The position numbers were made by a program, and so were the translations under genes. From Panax quinquefolius (Eukaryota; Streptophyta; Magnoliopsida; Apiales; Araliaceae), in NCBI GenBank assembly GCA_020205615.1, contig CM035165.1, positions 89,032,005 through 89,096,004 of the forward strand: 64,000 nucleotides of DNA, written 5' to 3'. The notes below the pieces were generated by a model. That model saw only the letters and a list, made by a program, of their open reading frames with translations, was not told the DNA's origin and ran no database searches. Position 1 is the first letter of the stretch. Each line of letters starts with the position of its first letter. Positions 11,399 to 22,003 of this stretch are shown piece by piece.

Positions 11399-12625
11399 AT
11401 GTCGAATCGAGAATATTAATATTGGAGTAAATGAGACCGTGGAGATGCCTCAGACTCACCAACGAGGAGAACGCAACAGTCGGCAATGTTCCTCCCGTGA
11501 ACAAACACCATCGAAAGCAGATGATGAACGTAGGGATGTTTAGAAGTTTTTCATAGCTCATGCAAAATCGCACGAGGAGACTCGTGTTCAAAATACAGGA
11601 GGAAATGATAGTAATTCACGGGTGGTGGTCAAACAGCAAAGCGCTCAAAGAGTGGGACCACTGTAATTGGGGAAAGCCGATCCCATCATGGCGGAAACAT
11701 GGGTCAAGCAAATTACCAAGATATTCGATGTCTTGGGATGCACGGAGGAATGAAGGTTCCATTTGCCACCTTTATGTTCCGTGGCGAGGCGTATCATCGG
11801 TGGGAGTCTCGTGAAGCGCACTCCATCCACCAAGACTCAAAGATGTCATGGGAGACGTTTCAAAACATTTCAATGACAAGTACTTCCCCGAAAGTATTCG
11901 CTATATGAAGGAAGTGGAGTTTATTAGATGGGAGCGTAATAACACGATCAGATCCCAAAGACGAGGCGTAAGTTCATGAGTTATCCAGTTTGCAGACCTC
12001 ATTTGGTGGAGAATGAGGAACGATGACGCGAATGTTTCGAGAGGTTTGAAACCCCAGATACGCCAAGATCTCATTTTCATAAATTTTCTCTATTCAGATG
12101 TTGTCAATGTGGCTCAATTGTTAGAGCGAGATAACGAGTACGCTCAACCGAGGGACCATAACCAGGATCATACCAAGATAGCAATCATCGTAATAACGAT
12201 AACCAACGGAGAAAGAAGAATACTTGACAAAGGCAGAACCACTCCGGTGGTAATCATGGCCATGAAAATAGAAGAAGCGAGCCTGGGAGGAGATTTTAAA
12301 AGAGGAGATTCAACAACGACTATGTGAAGACGCCGCCAGAAGAAGAATCGGTTCCAAGGGAGGAGAAAGACCATCATCATATGTTACAAATGCGGAAAGA
12401 GGGATATATCACCAAACCGCCCACAACAGCTTTAAGGTATGCTATAATTGTGGAAAAGAAGGACATATCGCCGAGATCAGACGATATCGAAACCAAATCC
12501 AAATGGAATGGTGACTCAAAAGGATGTCCCGTAAAAGTCAAAGTCAACGATTTCGGAAGAGCGTTTGTCGTGACTTCAATAAAATGCGAAGAACCCGAAC
12601 GGTTAGCACTCGGGTTAGTTAATTA
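11399..12625 (+). pseudogene. gag of element C (degraded)
   Basis: The ATG at 11399 is in the same context (TTTGAGAATGTCG) as in D and E. Readable parts in different frames include the capsid segment around 11690-11940 (QITKIFDVLGCTEE-like, MKEVEFI) and LYSDVVNVAQLLERDNEYAQ (about 12090-12145). The CCHC zinc-knuckle region at about 12378-12460 is shifted out of frame inside the motif. It would encode the capsid/nucleocapsid but is not translatable as written. Confidence 0.8.
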
Positions 12626-13120
12626 TAAATTTTCATAAGTTTATACCTTACTAGATAACCTGGTTCTACCCATTCTTTATCTCTTTGCTTGCGCCAACGC
12701 TTGAACTCGACTACGGAGAAATTAGACTTTGATCTATTTATGGAGACTCTGTTAGAGAAACTTTCATTACATCCGTTGTTTAGAAATCTTGCTTGATTCA
12801 AGTTGGCACTATCACATTACCGTTAACCTTATTTCTATAGAGATATTTGTTTTTGATGTGATTTTAAGGTTAACTACTCATCACGCCGAAATTGATTACT
12901 TTCGTAAGGTTGTTAGTTTTCATATTCTTAAGCAACCTCGTTATTCAATTCAAGCAATCAAACCATTCAGTAGTCAAACATTTTCATATCAAGCCATGAA
13001 GTCATTCGCTTATTACGGATGTCAAGTTTTCTTAGTCCATGTTATGGATTTGAATAAAGACACGCCGATTTGAATAATATTCTCGTTGTTATTGATTTTT
13101 CCCGATGTATTTCAAGAATT
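12626..13120 (+). pseudogene. Aspartic protease remnant of element C
   Basis: The region aligns by eye with the protease of element F (26222-26686). The active-site stretch LFDTGSTHSF of F is shifted here by an insertion (about 12650-12672), and later parts read ITVNLISIEIFVFDVIL, HHAEIDYFRKVVSFHI and GCQVFLVHVMDLNKDT. The protease would process Gag-Pol. The broken active site makes this copy inactive. Confidence 0.75.
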
Positions 13121-14280
13121 TTTGGCTTACTCCCAAAGATCGATATTAAATTTTGTATCGACTTTGAACCCCCCAGACAAAACTCATTCCTAAAATCTCA
13201 TATCGAATGGCTCCTATTGAACTTCGTGAGTTAAAATTCAACTATAGAATTTGGTACCGAGCCTTTATCCGGTGACTTCTTTGTGGAATTTACCTGCTTG
13301 CACTCTATATAGGGACGCCATATTCGCATGCGATAGTAAACCGATAGGTGTCATTGTGACGTGTTATCCAAGATTGGGATATGAGTCACAATTGAGAGCA
13401 ACCTAAGTCAAGAATCTAAATACGTAGCTTTCAGCTTAGTTGGTTATTATCTGAGATTCGTCAAGGATATTCTCGAATCGCTATTCCATTAACGTAGCTG
13501 ACTCATAGAGATACAAAATTCAAATGGAGCAAGGAATGTGGTAAGAGCTTCGAAGAACTCAAGAGGAGACTCATTTCAGCACATGTTCTGACCATGCCAT
13601 CCTGGAAAAGCAAACGTGGTAGCTGACGTGTTGAGTAGAAGATCGTATACAAGTACGAGTACGATATTGTCAAAGACTCATTTCGTATAATATACAAATA
13701 ATAGAGATGGAGATGAAAACTCTAGGTACCCACGTGATGATATACGAGTACGTGATGATATACGAGTATAATCGACTTTAATCGATAAAGTTAAAGTCGC
13801 TCAAGCCTACACAACCGAGTCGATGAATTTGAAGAAGGAGGTGCAAGAAGTTGTTATTTCAAAAGCGAGAATCGGTGAGGTGAGGAAAGCTCAAACCTTC
13901 GATTTATTAATCCAGCTTGAAATTCTCGATCGAATAGGAACGTGGCCTATAGACTCGCTTTTACCGCCAAGTACGACGCGTGTTCATAACGCTTTTCACG
14001 ATCGATGTTACGTAAATATGTGGACTAACTTAACCACGCTATTGAAGTTAGAACCCGGACGAGATAGTCAAGACTTAACGTATGAGGAGGTACCGCCAAG
14101 ATTTTGGATAGGAAGGAGCATGTCCCACGCCAAGAAAGGTCATACCACAAGTTAAAGTTTTGTGGAGGAATCATGCTATAGAGAAATGACCGGGAATTGG
14201 AAACGGAAATGAAAGCGAGGTATCCTCATCTTTTCAAACACCAGTATCGCACGTCGCCAATTTCGAGGACTAAATTTCAT
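13121..14280 (+). pseudogene. Condensed pol remnant of element C
   Basis: This is a patchwork of polymerase pieces. An RT N-terminal stub (SYRMAPIELRELK-like, about 13195-13235) is followed by about 170 bp without a match in F. Then come an RT/RNase H connector (about 13400-13600), a short scrap equivalent to F 28020-28290, and the integrase tail/chromodomain (LEILDRIGTWPIDSLLPPS, about 13920-14280). Compared with F, about 550, 320 and 980 bp are missing, covering FIDD, the RNase H core and the integrase core. Confidence 0.8.
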
Positions 14281-14292
14281 AAGGAGGGAGGT
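14281..14292 (+). other. Polypurine tract of element C
   Basis: AAGGAGGGAGGT lies directly before the 3' LTR. It is the same tract as in D, E and F. Confidence 0.75.
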
Positions 14293-16912
14293 CAGAAGAC
14301 CCCAACTTATTATTAATGAAATTTAATTTTCTATTTATTATTTTGAAATAGTAAGGGTTGATTTGATTAATGTGGATAGTTAGGGGTTAAATACGCAAAT
14401 ATTTCAAAATAAGCAAGTGGTTATAAAATATTCATTGTTGTTTGGGAATATTCGTTTGGTCGTGGAATATTCAGATCTTTGTTGGGAATATTCGTATTTA
14501 CAAGCAGCAGCCATGTGTGGGCCCCATAACGGAAAGCGATTGGATGAAGAAAACGACAAATATAAGTTGGTTAAAAATAACTACAGTAGTTGTTACCGTT
14601 AAGATCGTTGAATACCCCCGTGGTTAAAATATAAAGAATACGCGTGGTCGCACAAAAGAAGACACCAGATTGCATACAAGATTGTTGAATTATCGATCCT
14701 TACGTAAGAAGGCACTACTCAATAATTTTCACAAGAGTTATCGCTCAATATTTTATTTTATCGATTCAATAATTGCGTTGATATTTTATATTATTGTTGT
14801 TCAATAATTGTCACCGCACATTATCTCCATTATCGATCAATAATTCATATTATTTAAATAATATTATTAGATAGCATTATTGGCAATGTCTAGAAAGTTC
14901 GTCAAGGAGAGGTTTGGTCACCTAATCAAGGCGCCAAGAAGGAGAAATCCTTATCTGAAAAGCCCCTCTTTCCGGAACTACCGTCATTCATAATTGTGAT
15001 TTCGTAATATTATTTGTGAATAATTAATTATTGATTTATATGATAAGAAAATATTTATAAATGATGGATTTATTTATTTTATGTGGTTATAATTGAATGA
15101 TTTAATGTTGAGGTGTTTTATCAAGTAATTTTGTTCTGAATGGAGGTATTAAAAATCAAATCAAGATTTTTACGATATATATCATGTGAGTTATAATTTT
15201 TAATCCGACCGTTTGATCGTTGTAATTTTTGGATATGTTATACATACATAAGTTGAGTATATGTCCACAAATTTTGAACCGTTAAAAATGAACGAATGAT
15301 TTGTTATGAATTTTAAGAGGTGACTGATTCGGAAATTAGGTTTATAATTGATTTTGGTGGAAAATTCTAGAATTGAGTGGGCCCCACTTGTGGTTGGTGA
15401 AGAAATGTGCTGAATTTTATTTCAAAAGTGGTGGGTGGGAATAGTAGTAGGAGTAAAGCCATCAAAGTTGCAAAGTTAAGTCCGCTTTTGCCGCTAACAT
15501 TTTCCTATAAATAGAGGCTAAGTTAGAATTGAAAATCACACCGTAAACAAGTTTTCTCTCTCTCTCTATATTATCGAGCGTATTCTTGTGAGTATTTTGA
15601 GTATACTTTGAGTATTGTTAGACAATTTGCAAGTTCCTTCAAAGACTATATCCGGTGTTTCAACTAGAAGCACCGTCTTTCGAGGTAAGGGATGTTATTT
15701 TTTTCTCGATGATATTATTTCTTCAATATCATTACTTTGAAATATTGGTTGGAACTTTTATCAAATTTGGAACTTTTTCATGTCTGAAAGTTACTATTCA
15801 TGAGTTACTATTCACGAGTTACTATTCATGAGTTACTATTCACGAGTTACTATTCACGAAAGTACTATTCATGAAGCGTGAAGATGTTTTTTGTGGAATT
15901 TCTATCTTTTGGTGTTTGAGTTACTATTCACGATATACAAGACTATTCACGATATCAAGACTATTCATTTAATATTTAAGACTATTCACAAAAAAAATGA
16001 AAATTTTTCTTTTCGTCTAAAATATCTATTCGGATACTAGCTTTGATTGTATCCATGTTTTGATCATTCTCAAATTTACACCACTATGATTATTTTTGAG
16101 GTATTTTTGGACATGGATAAAACCAAAAGTACTTAATCCTTAATCCTTAATCCTTGTCATTTTGTTTCAATTGGATTCGCTTTCTTAAAAATATTTTCAT
16201 CATCCTCGGTCTTAAATGATGATATTATTGAATATCTTTGGCTCAGAGTGCAAAGATGAATGATTTCTGAAGAATATCTTTGGCCTTTAGTGCAAAGATG
16301 AACAGTGTTGAGATGAACACGATCGATCGATGAATATCTTTGGCCTGTAGTGATAAAGATGAATATTTGATTTGAGATGAATATTGATTGATGATTGATG
16401 AGGATAAAATATTGATGATGGACCTGTTAAATTCATAGATTATAGTAGATTTCATTCTCTACGTAACTCTTCTATGAATTATTATTTCATTGCGAATATT
16501 GATCCGAAACTTGTTGTCTATTGTATTCTATCGATTTTTCCTCGTTCAAGACTAACGATAATTTGTTCTATATTATCTTAGTCATAACATTCTTTATCGG
16601 GCTAGTTGAGCTCACCCTTTTCCTTTTTGTTCCATTTTTTTCTCCTGGAGGCGAGAATGTAATCAGTACTTAGCCTGGGGTATGGAATGAAGGTTCTAGA
16701 GAGTTGTTTAGTAGTCCTCACCATTTTTATAAAATAATGTATCAATAATTATGATGGGGATTTATTTGCGTGTGGATATTGTCTAGATGACAATATCCGT
16801 ATTTAAACTCGTAGTTTCTATGTTGTAATAATAAAGTTGTAGTTGTTTCTGTACCATGTATTGGCGACTCAGAATGGGTTGGATGGAATGGACCTATTTT
16901 GGGGTCGTCACA
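14293..16912 (+). repeat. 3' LTR of element C
   Basis: This is a near-copy of the 5' LTR. Its first three bases read CAG where TGT is expected, and it ends GGGTCGTCACA. TATAAATAG is at 15506-15514, the donor-like GAGGTAAGG at about 15682, and the U5 hairpin at 16774-16798. Long stretches are identical to the 5' LTR, with differences bunched in small clusters. Confidence 0.92.
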
Positions 16913-16917
16913 GCTGC
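16913..16917. repeat. Right target-site duplication of element C (GCTGC)
   Basis: Matches 8570-8574 exactly. Confidence 0.95.
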
Positions 16918-17520
16918 GATCCGACCCGTCGGCTTCTGGACATCCTTATATGACTTTGGGGATTTCATATCCAGGACCGCCTGGATCTTCTCTGGGTTTG
17001 CTTCAATTCCCCTTTTGCTAACTAAATATCCTAAGAATTTTCCCGATCCTAGTCCGAACGTGCACTTGGTCAGGTTCAACCTTAGCTTGCATCCCCTGAC
17101 TGTCTCGAAGAAGTTCTCCAGGTCTTCAAGATGATCACAGACTGACATGCTTTTGACGATCATGTCGTCCACGTAGACCTCCATACTTCTCCCTAACTGT
17201 TCCGTGAACACGAGGTTCATCATTTGCTGGTAAGTCGCCCCGGCATTCAGCAACCCGAAGGTCATCTTCCGATATGCATATATTGCCCGATGTGTGATGA
17301 AACTTGTTTTTGGGATATCTTCCTTACTCATTGAATTCTGATGGTACCCTGAAAAGGCGTCCATGAAGCTCAGCATGCCGTACCCCGAAGTGGCGTCTAT
17401 CAACTGATCTATGTTGGGTAATGGATAGAAGTCTTTTGGGCATGCCCTGTTCAGGTCCATGTAGTCAATGCATAATTTCCACTTCGCATTCTGCTTCTGG
17501 ACCAAGACTACATTGGCCAA
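16918..17520 (-). pseudogene. Reverse transcriptase of Tat element B
   Basis: The minus strand reads MANVVLVQKQNAKWKLCIDY, DLNRACPKDFYPLPNIDQLI, FMDAFSGYHQ and the catalytic YVDDMIVKS, then LTKCTFGLGSGKFLGYLVS, and breaks off at KPTGRIA where element C enters. The open stretch is about 200 residues with no stop, so the RT palm is well kept. It copies the element's RNA into DNA. The fused RNase H continues at 8574 after C. The wording is typical of the Tat clade. Confidence 0.9.
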
Positions 17521-18220
17521 CCACTCCGGGTAATCGATTTCAAAGATGAATTCTGCCTCCAGGAGCTTGGCAATCTCCTCATCGATGATCTTCTATCTTT
17601 CTGGGGTGAAAACTCTTCGTTTCTGTATGACTGGTTTTTTGTTTGAGTCCACATGTAATCTGTGTAGGGCCACCGATTCGAATTTACCACAATGCTATAT
17701 CACTTTGGGCTCCCATGCGAAGATGTCGGCAGTGAACGGAGCGAGATCTATCGATCTGCCCAAAATGGTTCTGATAATCCCAACCCTATCTTGATAATTT
17801 TCTATTTATTTCCCGGTACCAGTTCTACATCCTCTGTTTCCTCGGCAGGCAGAGCCAACGGTTCCGTACTACTCTCCGTGAATGGCTCTATTTCAATAGC
17901 CATTGTCTATTTCTGCTTACTGACCCCGATCCCTGAAGAAATCAAACTGTTCTGATAACACCTTCGGGCAATGTCTAAGTCACCTTTTACCTCCCCAATC
18001 CTGTTTAGTGTTGGAAATTTGATTTTGAAATGGGGTATGGAAGCCACTGCTTGCAGGGCTGCCAAGGTCGGTCGTCCAAGGATCGCATTTATGCCGAATC
18101 CACCTGGACCACGAAAAACCTGACCATTATCTCAACCTGATTGGGAGTTATGCCGAACTTGACTGGCAGTTCAATGGTGCCAGACACATACACCGAATCT
18201 CCACTGAACCCGTACAAAGG
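17521..18220 (-). pseudogene. Protease C-terminus to RT linker of element B
   Basis: This minus-strand sequence joins protease to RT. Readable fragments include a stretch on the FGITPNQVEIMVRF theme (about 18165-18115) and the RT N-terminal portion near 17540-17690, with stops between. No separate domain is visible. It is assigned by position inside the Gag-Pol reading. Confidence 0.6.
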
Positions 18221-18490
18221 TCATTCGTCGCCTAAATCCATCTTCTTTCCTTGTAGGTCCATCCTCTGGTAGGCGTGAGTGTACAAGATATCGACCGAGG
18301 ATCCGTTGTCTATCATCATCCGTTTTATATCCACGGTTCTGACCTGAGTGGTTATCACCAATGCCCCGTCATGCGGCTCTATGAGGTCTGTAGGATAGTC
18401 CTCGTCCAAAAAAGAGATGGATGTTCCAGGATATGCCCGATCCTTTCTTGTAGTAGACCACATGGCAAATAACACCGCCAAGACGCCCAC
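18221..18490 (-). pseudogene. Aspartic protease of Tat element B
   Basis: An 89-residue open stretch contains RMMIDNGSSVDILYTHAYQR. Plant Tat proteases carry D(N/T)GSS at the active site, here DNGSS (about 18310). The domain would cleave the Gag-Pol precursor as a dimer. It follows gag after a frame break near 18565-18490. Confidence 0.8.
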
Positions 18491-18564
18491 CCTCTTTTTT
18501 CTTTCCGATTACACTTTAACCGATCCTTCGAGATCACATCAATTACGCCTCGGGATGGCGAGTT

Positions 18565-19518
18565 CTATAGAGGCTGGGTATCCTGATTTTGTACTCTGTT
18601 TTCCTCTCTTGGCACCACCACATTATCCCGACCGGCTACATACTGAACCAGCTGACCGTTTTGAACATTCTTCTCTATCATGTCCATCAAATTGTTATAT
18701 GCCTCTGTGGTGTGTCCGGAGCTATGGTGATAGTTGCAAAATTTGTCTCGACCCCGCTTTCCAGGCTTCGTTCGTTTTGAGCACGGTTCATAAAATGACT
18801 TGTCTCTTATCTCTTCTAATATCTTCGTTCGATCCATGGTGAGAGGGGTGTACACTTTACTAACGTTGCGGCTCGGGAGAGGTGGTCGGTTATTTCCAGA
18901 TCCGCCACCGTTATAATTTTTCTTTTCGGGTTTATCCGACCTCCACTGGTTATTATCCGAGCGCTGATAACTCTGTTTGTCCCAATCATTAGACTTCTCG
19001 TAGGATTGGGAGTGTGGTTTAAAATTGCGCATAGCCTCCTCTATCGCGATAAACCCTTCGTCCCAATGGAAGGCTTCGGTCTGATCTGCAGGAGGATTGA
19101 TCACCAAATTTTTCATCAGCTTCTTCGACCTCCCGATATCCAGACCCGTTGTGAAGAATCCCAGGGCTTGTGGGGAGTTCAACTCTGCTATCGACCCCAC
19201 AGCCTCCCGAAATCTTTTTACGTATTGACCTAGAGTTTCATCCGACTTCTGTCTAACCTGCATGAGGGAAGCCGTGATCTTTCCTCGTCTCCTATTACTT
19301 CCAAACCGAGCATGGAACTTTTCCCGAAGGTCATTCCACGAATCGATCGATCCGGCTGTCAAAGTTCCCATCCACTCCCGGTCACTCTTTTTCAATGTCG
19401 TGGCGAACATATGACATTTGGCAGCATCCGAGTGTCCATAGTAAGACATCAGACAGTCATATCCATCCGAATGATCGTAAGGATCCCCTAACCCGTCATA
19501 CGTATCCATTGGGGGCAT
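18565..19518 (-). CDS. Gag capsid/nucleocapsid portion of Tat element B
   Basis: An uninterrupted 317-residue stretch. The N-terminal half has the retrotransposon gag pattern (WMGTLTAGSIDSWNDLREKF, SLMQVRQKSDETLGQYVKRF). It is followed by a basic, Asn/Ser-rich linker and a zinc-finger-like FCNYHHSSGHTTEAYNNL, where the last metal-binding residue expected is Cys but Tyr is present. The first Met here is internal: the true N-terminus lies upstream in another frame (19946-19488). It packages the element RNA. Confidence 0.8.
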   Translation of the reverse strand: MPPMDTYDGLGDPYDHSDGYDCLMSYYGHSDAAKCHMFATTLKKSDREWMGTLTAGSIDSWNDLREKFHARFGSNRRRGKITASLMQVRQKSDETLGQYVKRFREAVGSIAELNSPQALGFFTTGLDIGRSKKLMKNLVINPPADQTEAFHWDEGFIAIEEAMRNFKPHSQSYEKSNDWDKQSYQRSDNNQWRSDKPEKKNYNGGGSGNNRPPLPSRNVSKVYTPLTMDRTKILEEIRDKSFYEPCSKRTKPGKRGRDKFCNYHHSSGHTTEAYNNLMDMIEKNVQNGQLVQYVAGRDNVVVPREENRVQNQDTQPL

Positions 19519-19946
19519 CTTCTTCTTTCAATCGGCCGTGACTTGATTGATTTTCGGTGAGAAGGGCGATCCTGGACAGCTTGAAGAGGTCCCCTTTCTA
19601 AATTCGCGACCGTTCTAGCGAGGGGATTGGCCTCCTCTTTACGGGGGGACAAATGATTTCTGTCCCGCTCGTATTCGGGTGATGCGATCCTCCTCTTTTG
19701 CCCCGACCTTCCAGGGTGTCCAGATCTTCTATCATCTGATCGACTCCTCTTTTGACTTATGCCTTCCCGAGAGCGACTCCGGGGTCTGCTCCTTTCTTTT
19801 CTAGCCATATCCCGTCGGGGTGATCGGGATCGGCTATGTTGTTTGCGCCTCTTCGAGGAGGCTTCCTGTTCTTTGACCATTTTAGCCATCTGTGCTTCAA
19901 GTTCCTCCTGTTGTAGCCGGCTACCTTCTCCTCTTTCTTGCCTCAC
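19488..19946 (-). pseudogene. Gag N-terminal basic region of element B
   Basis: A 152-residue frame with a coiled-coil-like start (QQEELEAQMAKMVKEQEASS) followed by an Arg/Ser-rich tract (HSRSRSPRRD, RPRSRSREG). It overlaps the capsid frame by about 30 bases in a different frame, so a frameshift joins them. RS-rich tracts before the capsid are common in Tat gags. The start at 19946 is the first Met in frame and is not certain. Confidence 0.65.
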
Positions 19947-20231
19947 GAGGGCCCGAGAATGGTTTTAATCGGCCTGACTCGCATGATTGGGTGTGTGTTG
20001 GCTATCGTTGAAGAGTTTACGCCAGAGGGAAGGGGCCGACACCTCTTGTACCTCCGGTATTTTGGACCCTAGTCAGTCCTTAACCGACCCCCTCACCTGG
20101 GTGGTCTGGTGTGATTGGTGAGTTTTTGCCTTTTCCTGGACAGAGGCACCATGCTCTTGACTCGTCATAGCCTGCTATCGGAAAAGAGTATGTGATTGCA
20201 AAAAGCACTAAACCCCTTCTTCTAGCGCCAA
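19947..20231 (-). other. PBS and leader of element B
   Basis: Directly inside the LTR, minus-strand TTGGCGCTAGAAGAAGGGG (20231-20213) is the PBS. It resembles the tRNA-Arg type PBS I recall for some Ogre/Tat elements, but the exact tRNA is not certain. The rest is leader without a recognised gene. Confidence 0.65.
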
Positions 20232-20903
20232 TGTTAACGCCAAGTTTCATCTGCGCGTCCAATCATAGAATCCACGTGCTGAAACCTCCACAATAACATA
20301 TCACACAAAAAGCTTGACGGCTTGTTCCACTGGGGGATAACTTCGGTGTGAGAATAAGTACAGGCCGTTCATAAGGTTTAATAATGGAGGCTTAAGTGTT
20401 TAGTGCTCAAAGATGTATTACCTGTTAATTGTAGTTAAGCCTTGTATTTATAGCCATTCTCACTTCCCAAAATCCCTCTCTGAGTTGGATTAGGACTCCT
20501 AAATATGGTAGTTACCTATATTTGGGTTCAACACAATCTCCTTAAAAGGTGTAAGTAGAATCCCATTCCACTACTACCTTTGGAGTTACCTTATTCAAAT
20601 ATGACTAGGACAAGAGTCCTTAACCACGTAAACCGCTTTTAACTCCAGACTGCGCATGGGCTGTCCAACTGCACAGGCCCAATCCAACCAACCATATAAA
20701 TATCGGTCTGGACTTCGGCCCAAGGGACTCGAAGGCCCGACCCCGAACTCCATGATCACAATCGGATTCCAGCCTAATGGGCACGGATATCCAATTCCGA
20801 ACACCTTCTACATCCTGTATGCCTTCGACCCCATGGGCCCAATCTTGTCAGTTCTAGCCCATGCCTTCAACAAACATGATGGTCGGTAAAACACTCTCGA
20901 ACA
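20232..20903 (-). repeat. 5' LTR of Tat element B (672 bp)
   Basis: Minus-strand start TGTTCGAGAG at 20903 and end GGCGTTAACA at 20232, followed by the PBS. The first 66 bp match the 3' LTR stub at 3237-3302. A TATAAATA box lies at about 20453-20445. The short LTR contrasts with the 2.7-kb LTRs of the Tekay-like elements. The flanking 5 bases to the right (ATTAT) would be the target duplication, with its partner outside the window. Confidence 0.85.
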
Positions 20904-21945
20904 ATTATAATAATGTATTACCATTGTATTATAACTTTATTATACGTAGATTATTTTATTACAACAAAATTCTATTCTACAAACCAAACTCTACCAGAGT
21001 TGTTTGTTGGGGAACTCTCCAATAATAAACTCAAATAAGGGGATAGGAATAACTTGAGAAGTTCTAACGGGAAAGTTGTTGATCTTCACTAGGAGCATAA
21101 AACGGAGTTCAAAAATATAAAATATTTTTCACGAGAATTTGCATTTATATTCCAATAAGTCTAGGGGGACATTTTTTAGTGACAATTCTAGTGACATTTT
21201 TTATTTATTTATTTTTTGGTTTTTTTTTGTAGTACCTCCCAAAAAATGTATAGTATTTATTTCAACTAATTTTTTTTTGTAAAAAACAGTGTTTTATGTG
21301 TAATTTGGATACATACAAGAAATGTCGCTACAATGTCGCCACTTCAATGTCGCCGTAAAAGGACTCTTTATATTCTCATCAAATTGAATATTATTCGTAT
21401 TTGTAAAAAATGGATAATATTCATAAAATGCGAATAAAAATATATGCACATACATATCTATAATATTCGTATCTGTTAGGCTTAAAAGCAGATTTAGTAT
21501 AATTAGGAGGACCCTCCCTATACTGATTCATCGATATGGAGTAATCCACGACTCTACCTTGAAAAAAATAACACCCCATCCCCTTCCCGTTTACCCAATC
21601 ACTCTTCTTTTTCCAAATTAAATATCTCTAATTTTTTAATATTATTTTGTATAATTATTTTTTATTCAAAATCAAACAACATATCAACATTTTTATTACT
21701 ATCAACATATTATATTACAAATGTTATGAAATTATAATGAAATAACCTAATAAATACGTAATTATATATATATATATATATAAATTCTTTTTAAAAATAT
21801 ATATATACATATAATATAGAATCTGGGTGGGGGTAAGAGAGTATATCCCATACGACCTAGTTTTAAAAAAAGGTACTATTAGAATTGAAATTGGCCTGGC
21901 TTCATTGAGTTCAGGGAAATTACAAATTTCTAGTATCTCTCAAAT

Positions 21946-21982
<37 letters not shown>

Positions 21983-22003
21983 AATATGAAATGTATATCA
22001 AAC
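20904..22003. other. AT-rich unassigned DNA between elements B and F
   Basis: No convincing gene. It holds T-rich runs near 21180-21240, a short repeated phrase AATGTCGC(T/C) at about 21319-21355, and (TA)n microsatellites at 21763-21782 and 21948-21978. Probably older host or decayed repeat DNA. Confidence 0.6.

Larger units (their letters stand above)
8575..16912 (+). mobile_element. Element C: non-autonomous Tekay-like retrotransposon inside element B
   Basis: The element is 8,338 bp, with LTRs at 8575-11210 and 14293-16912 and only 3.08 kb between them. The internal part keeps degraded gag, protease, a stub of RT, scraps of RNase H and the integrase C-terminal/chromodomain region. The RT core, RNase H core and integrase core are missing. 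The same three gaps occur in element E. C could only have moved with enzymes from another copy. It is flanked by a perfect 5-bp duplication. Confidence 0.92.
3237..20903 (-). mobile_element. Element B: Tat/Retand-like Ty3/gypsy retrotransposon, carrying nested element C
   Basis: The order on the minus strand is 5' LTR (20232-20903), PBS, gag (about 19946-18565), protease, RT, [element C], RNase H, archaeal-type RNase H, integrase, an antisense + strand gene (3680-5843), PPT (3303-3314) and the first 66 bp of the 3' LTR. Without C the body in the window is about 9.3 kb. Dual RNase H, no chromodomain and an extra gene downstream of pol mark the Tat clade. The 3' LTR is interrupted at 3237 by element A, so the true left end is outside the window. 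Confidence 0.88.
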
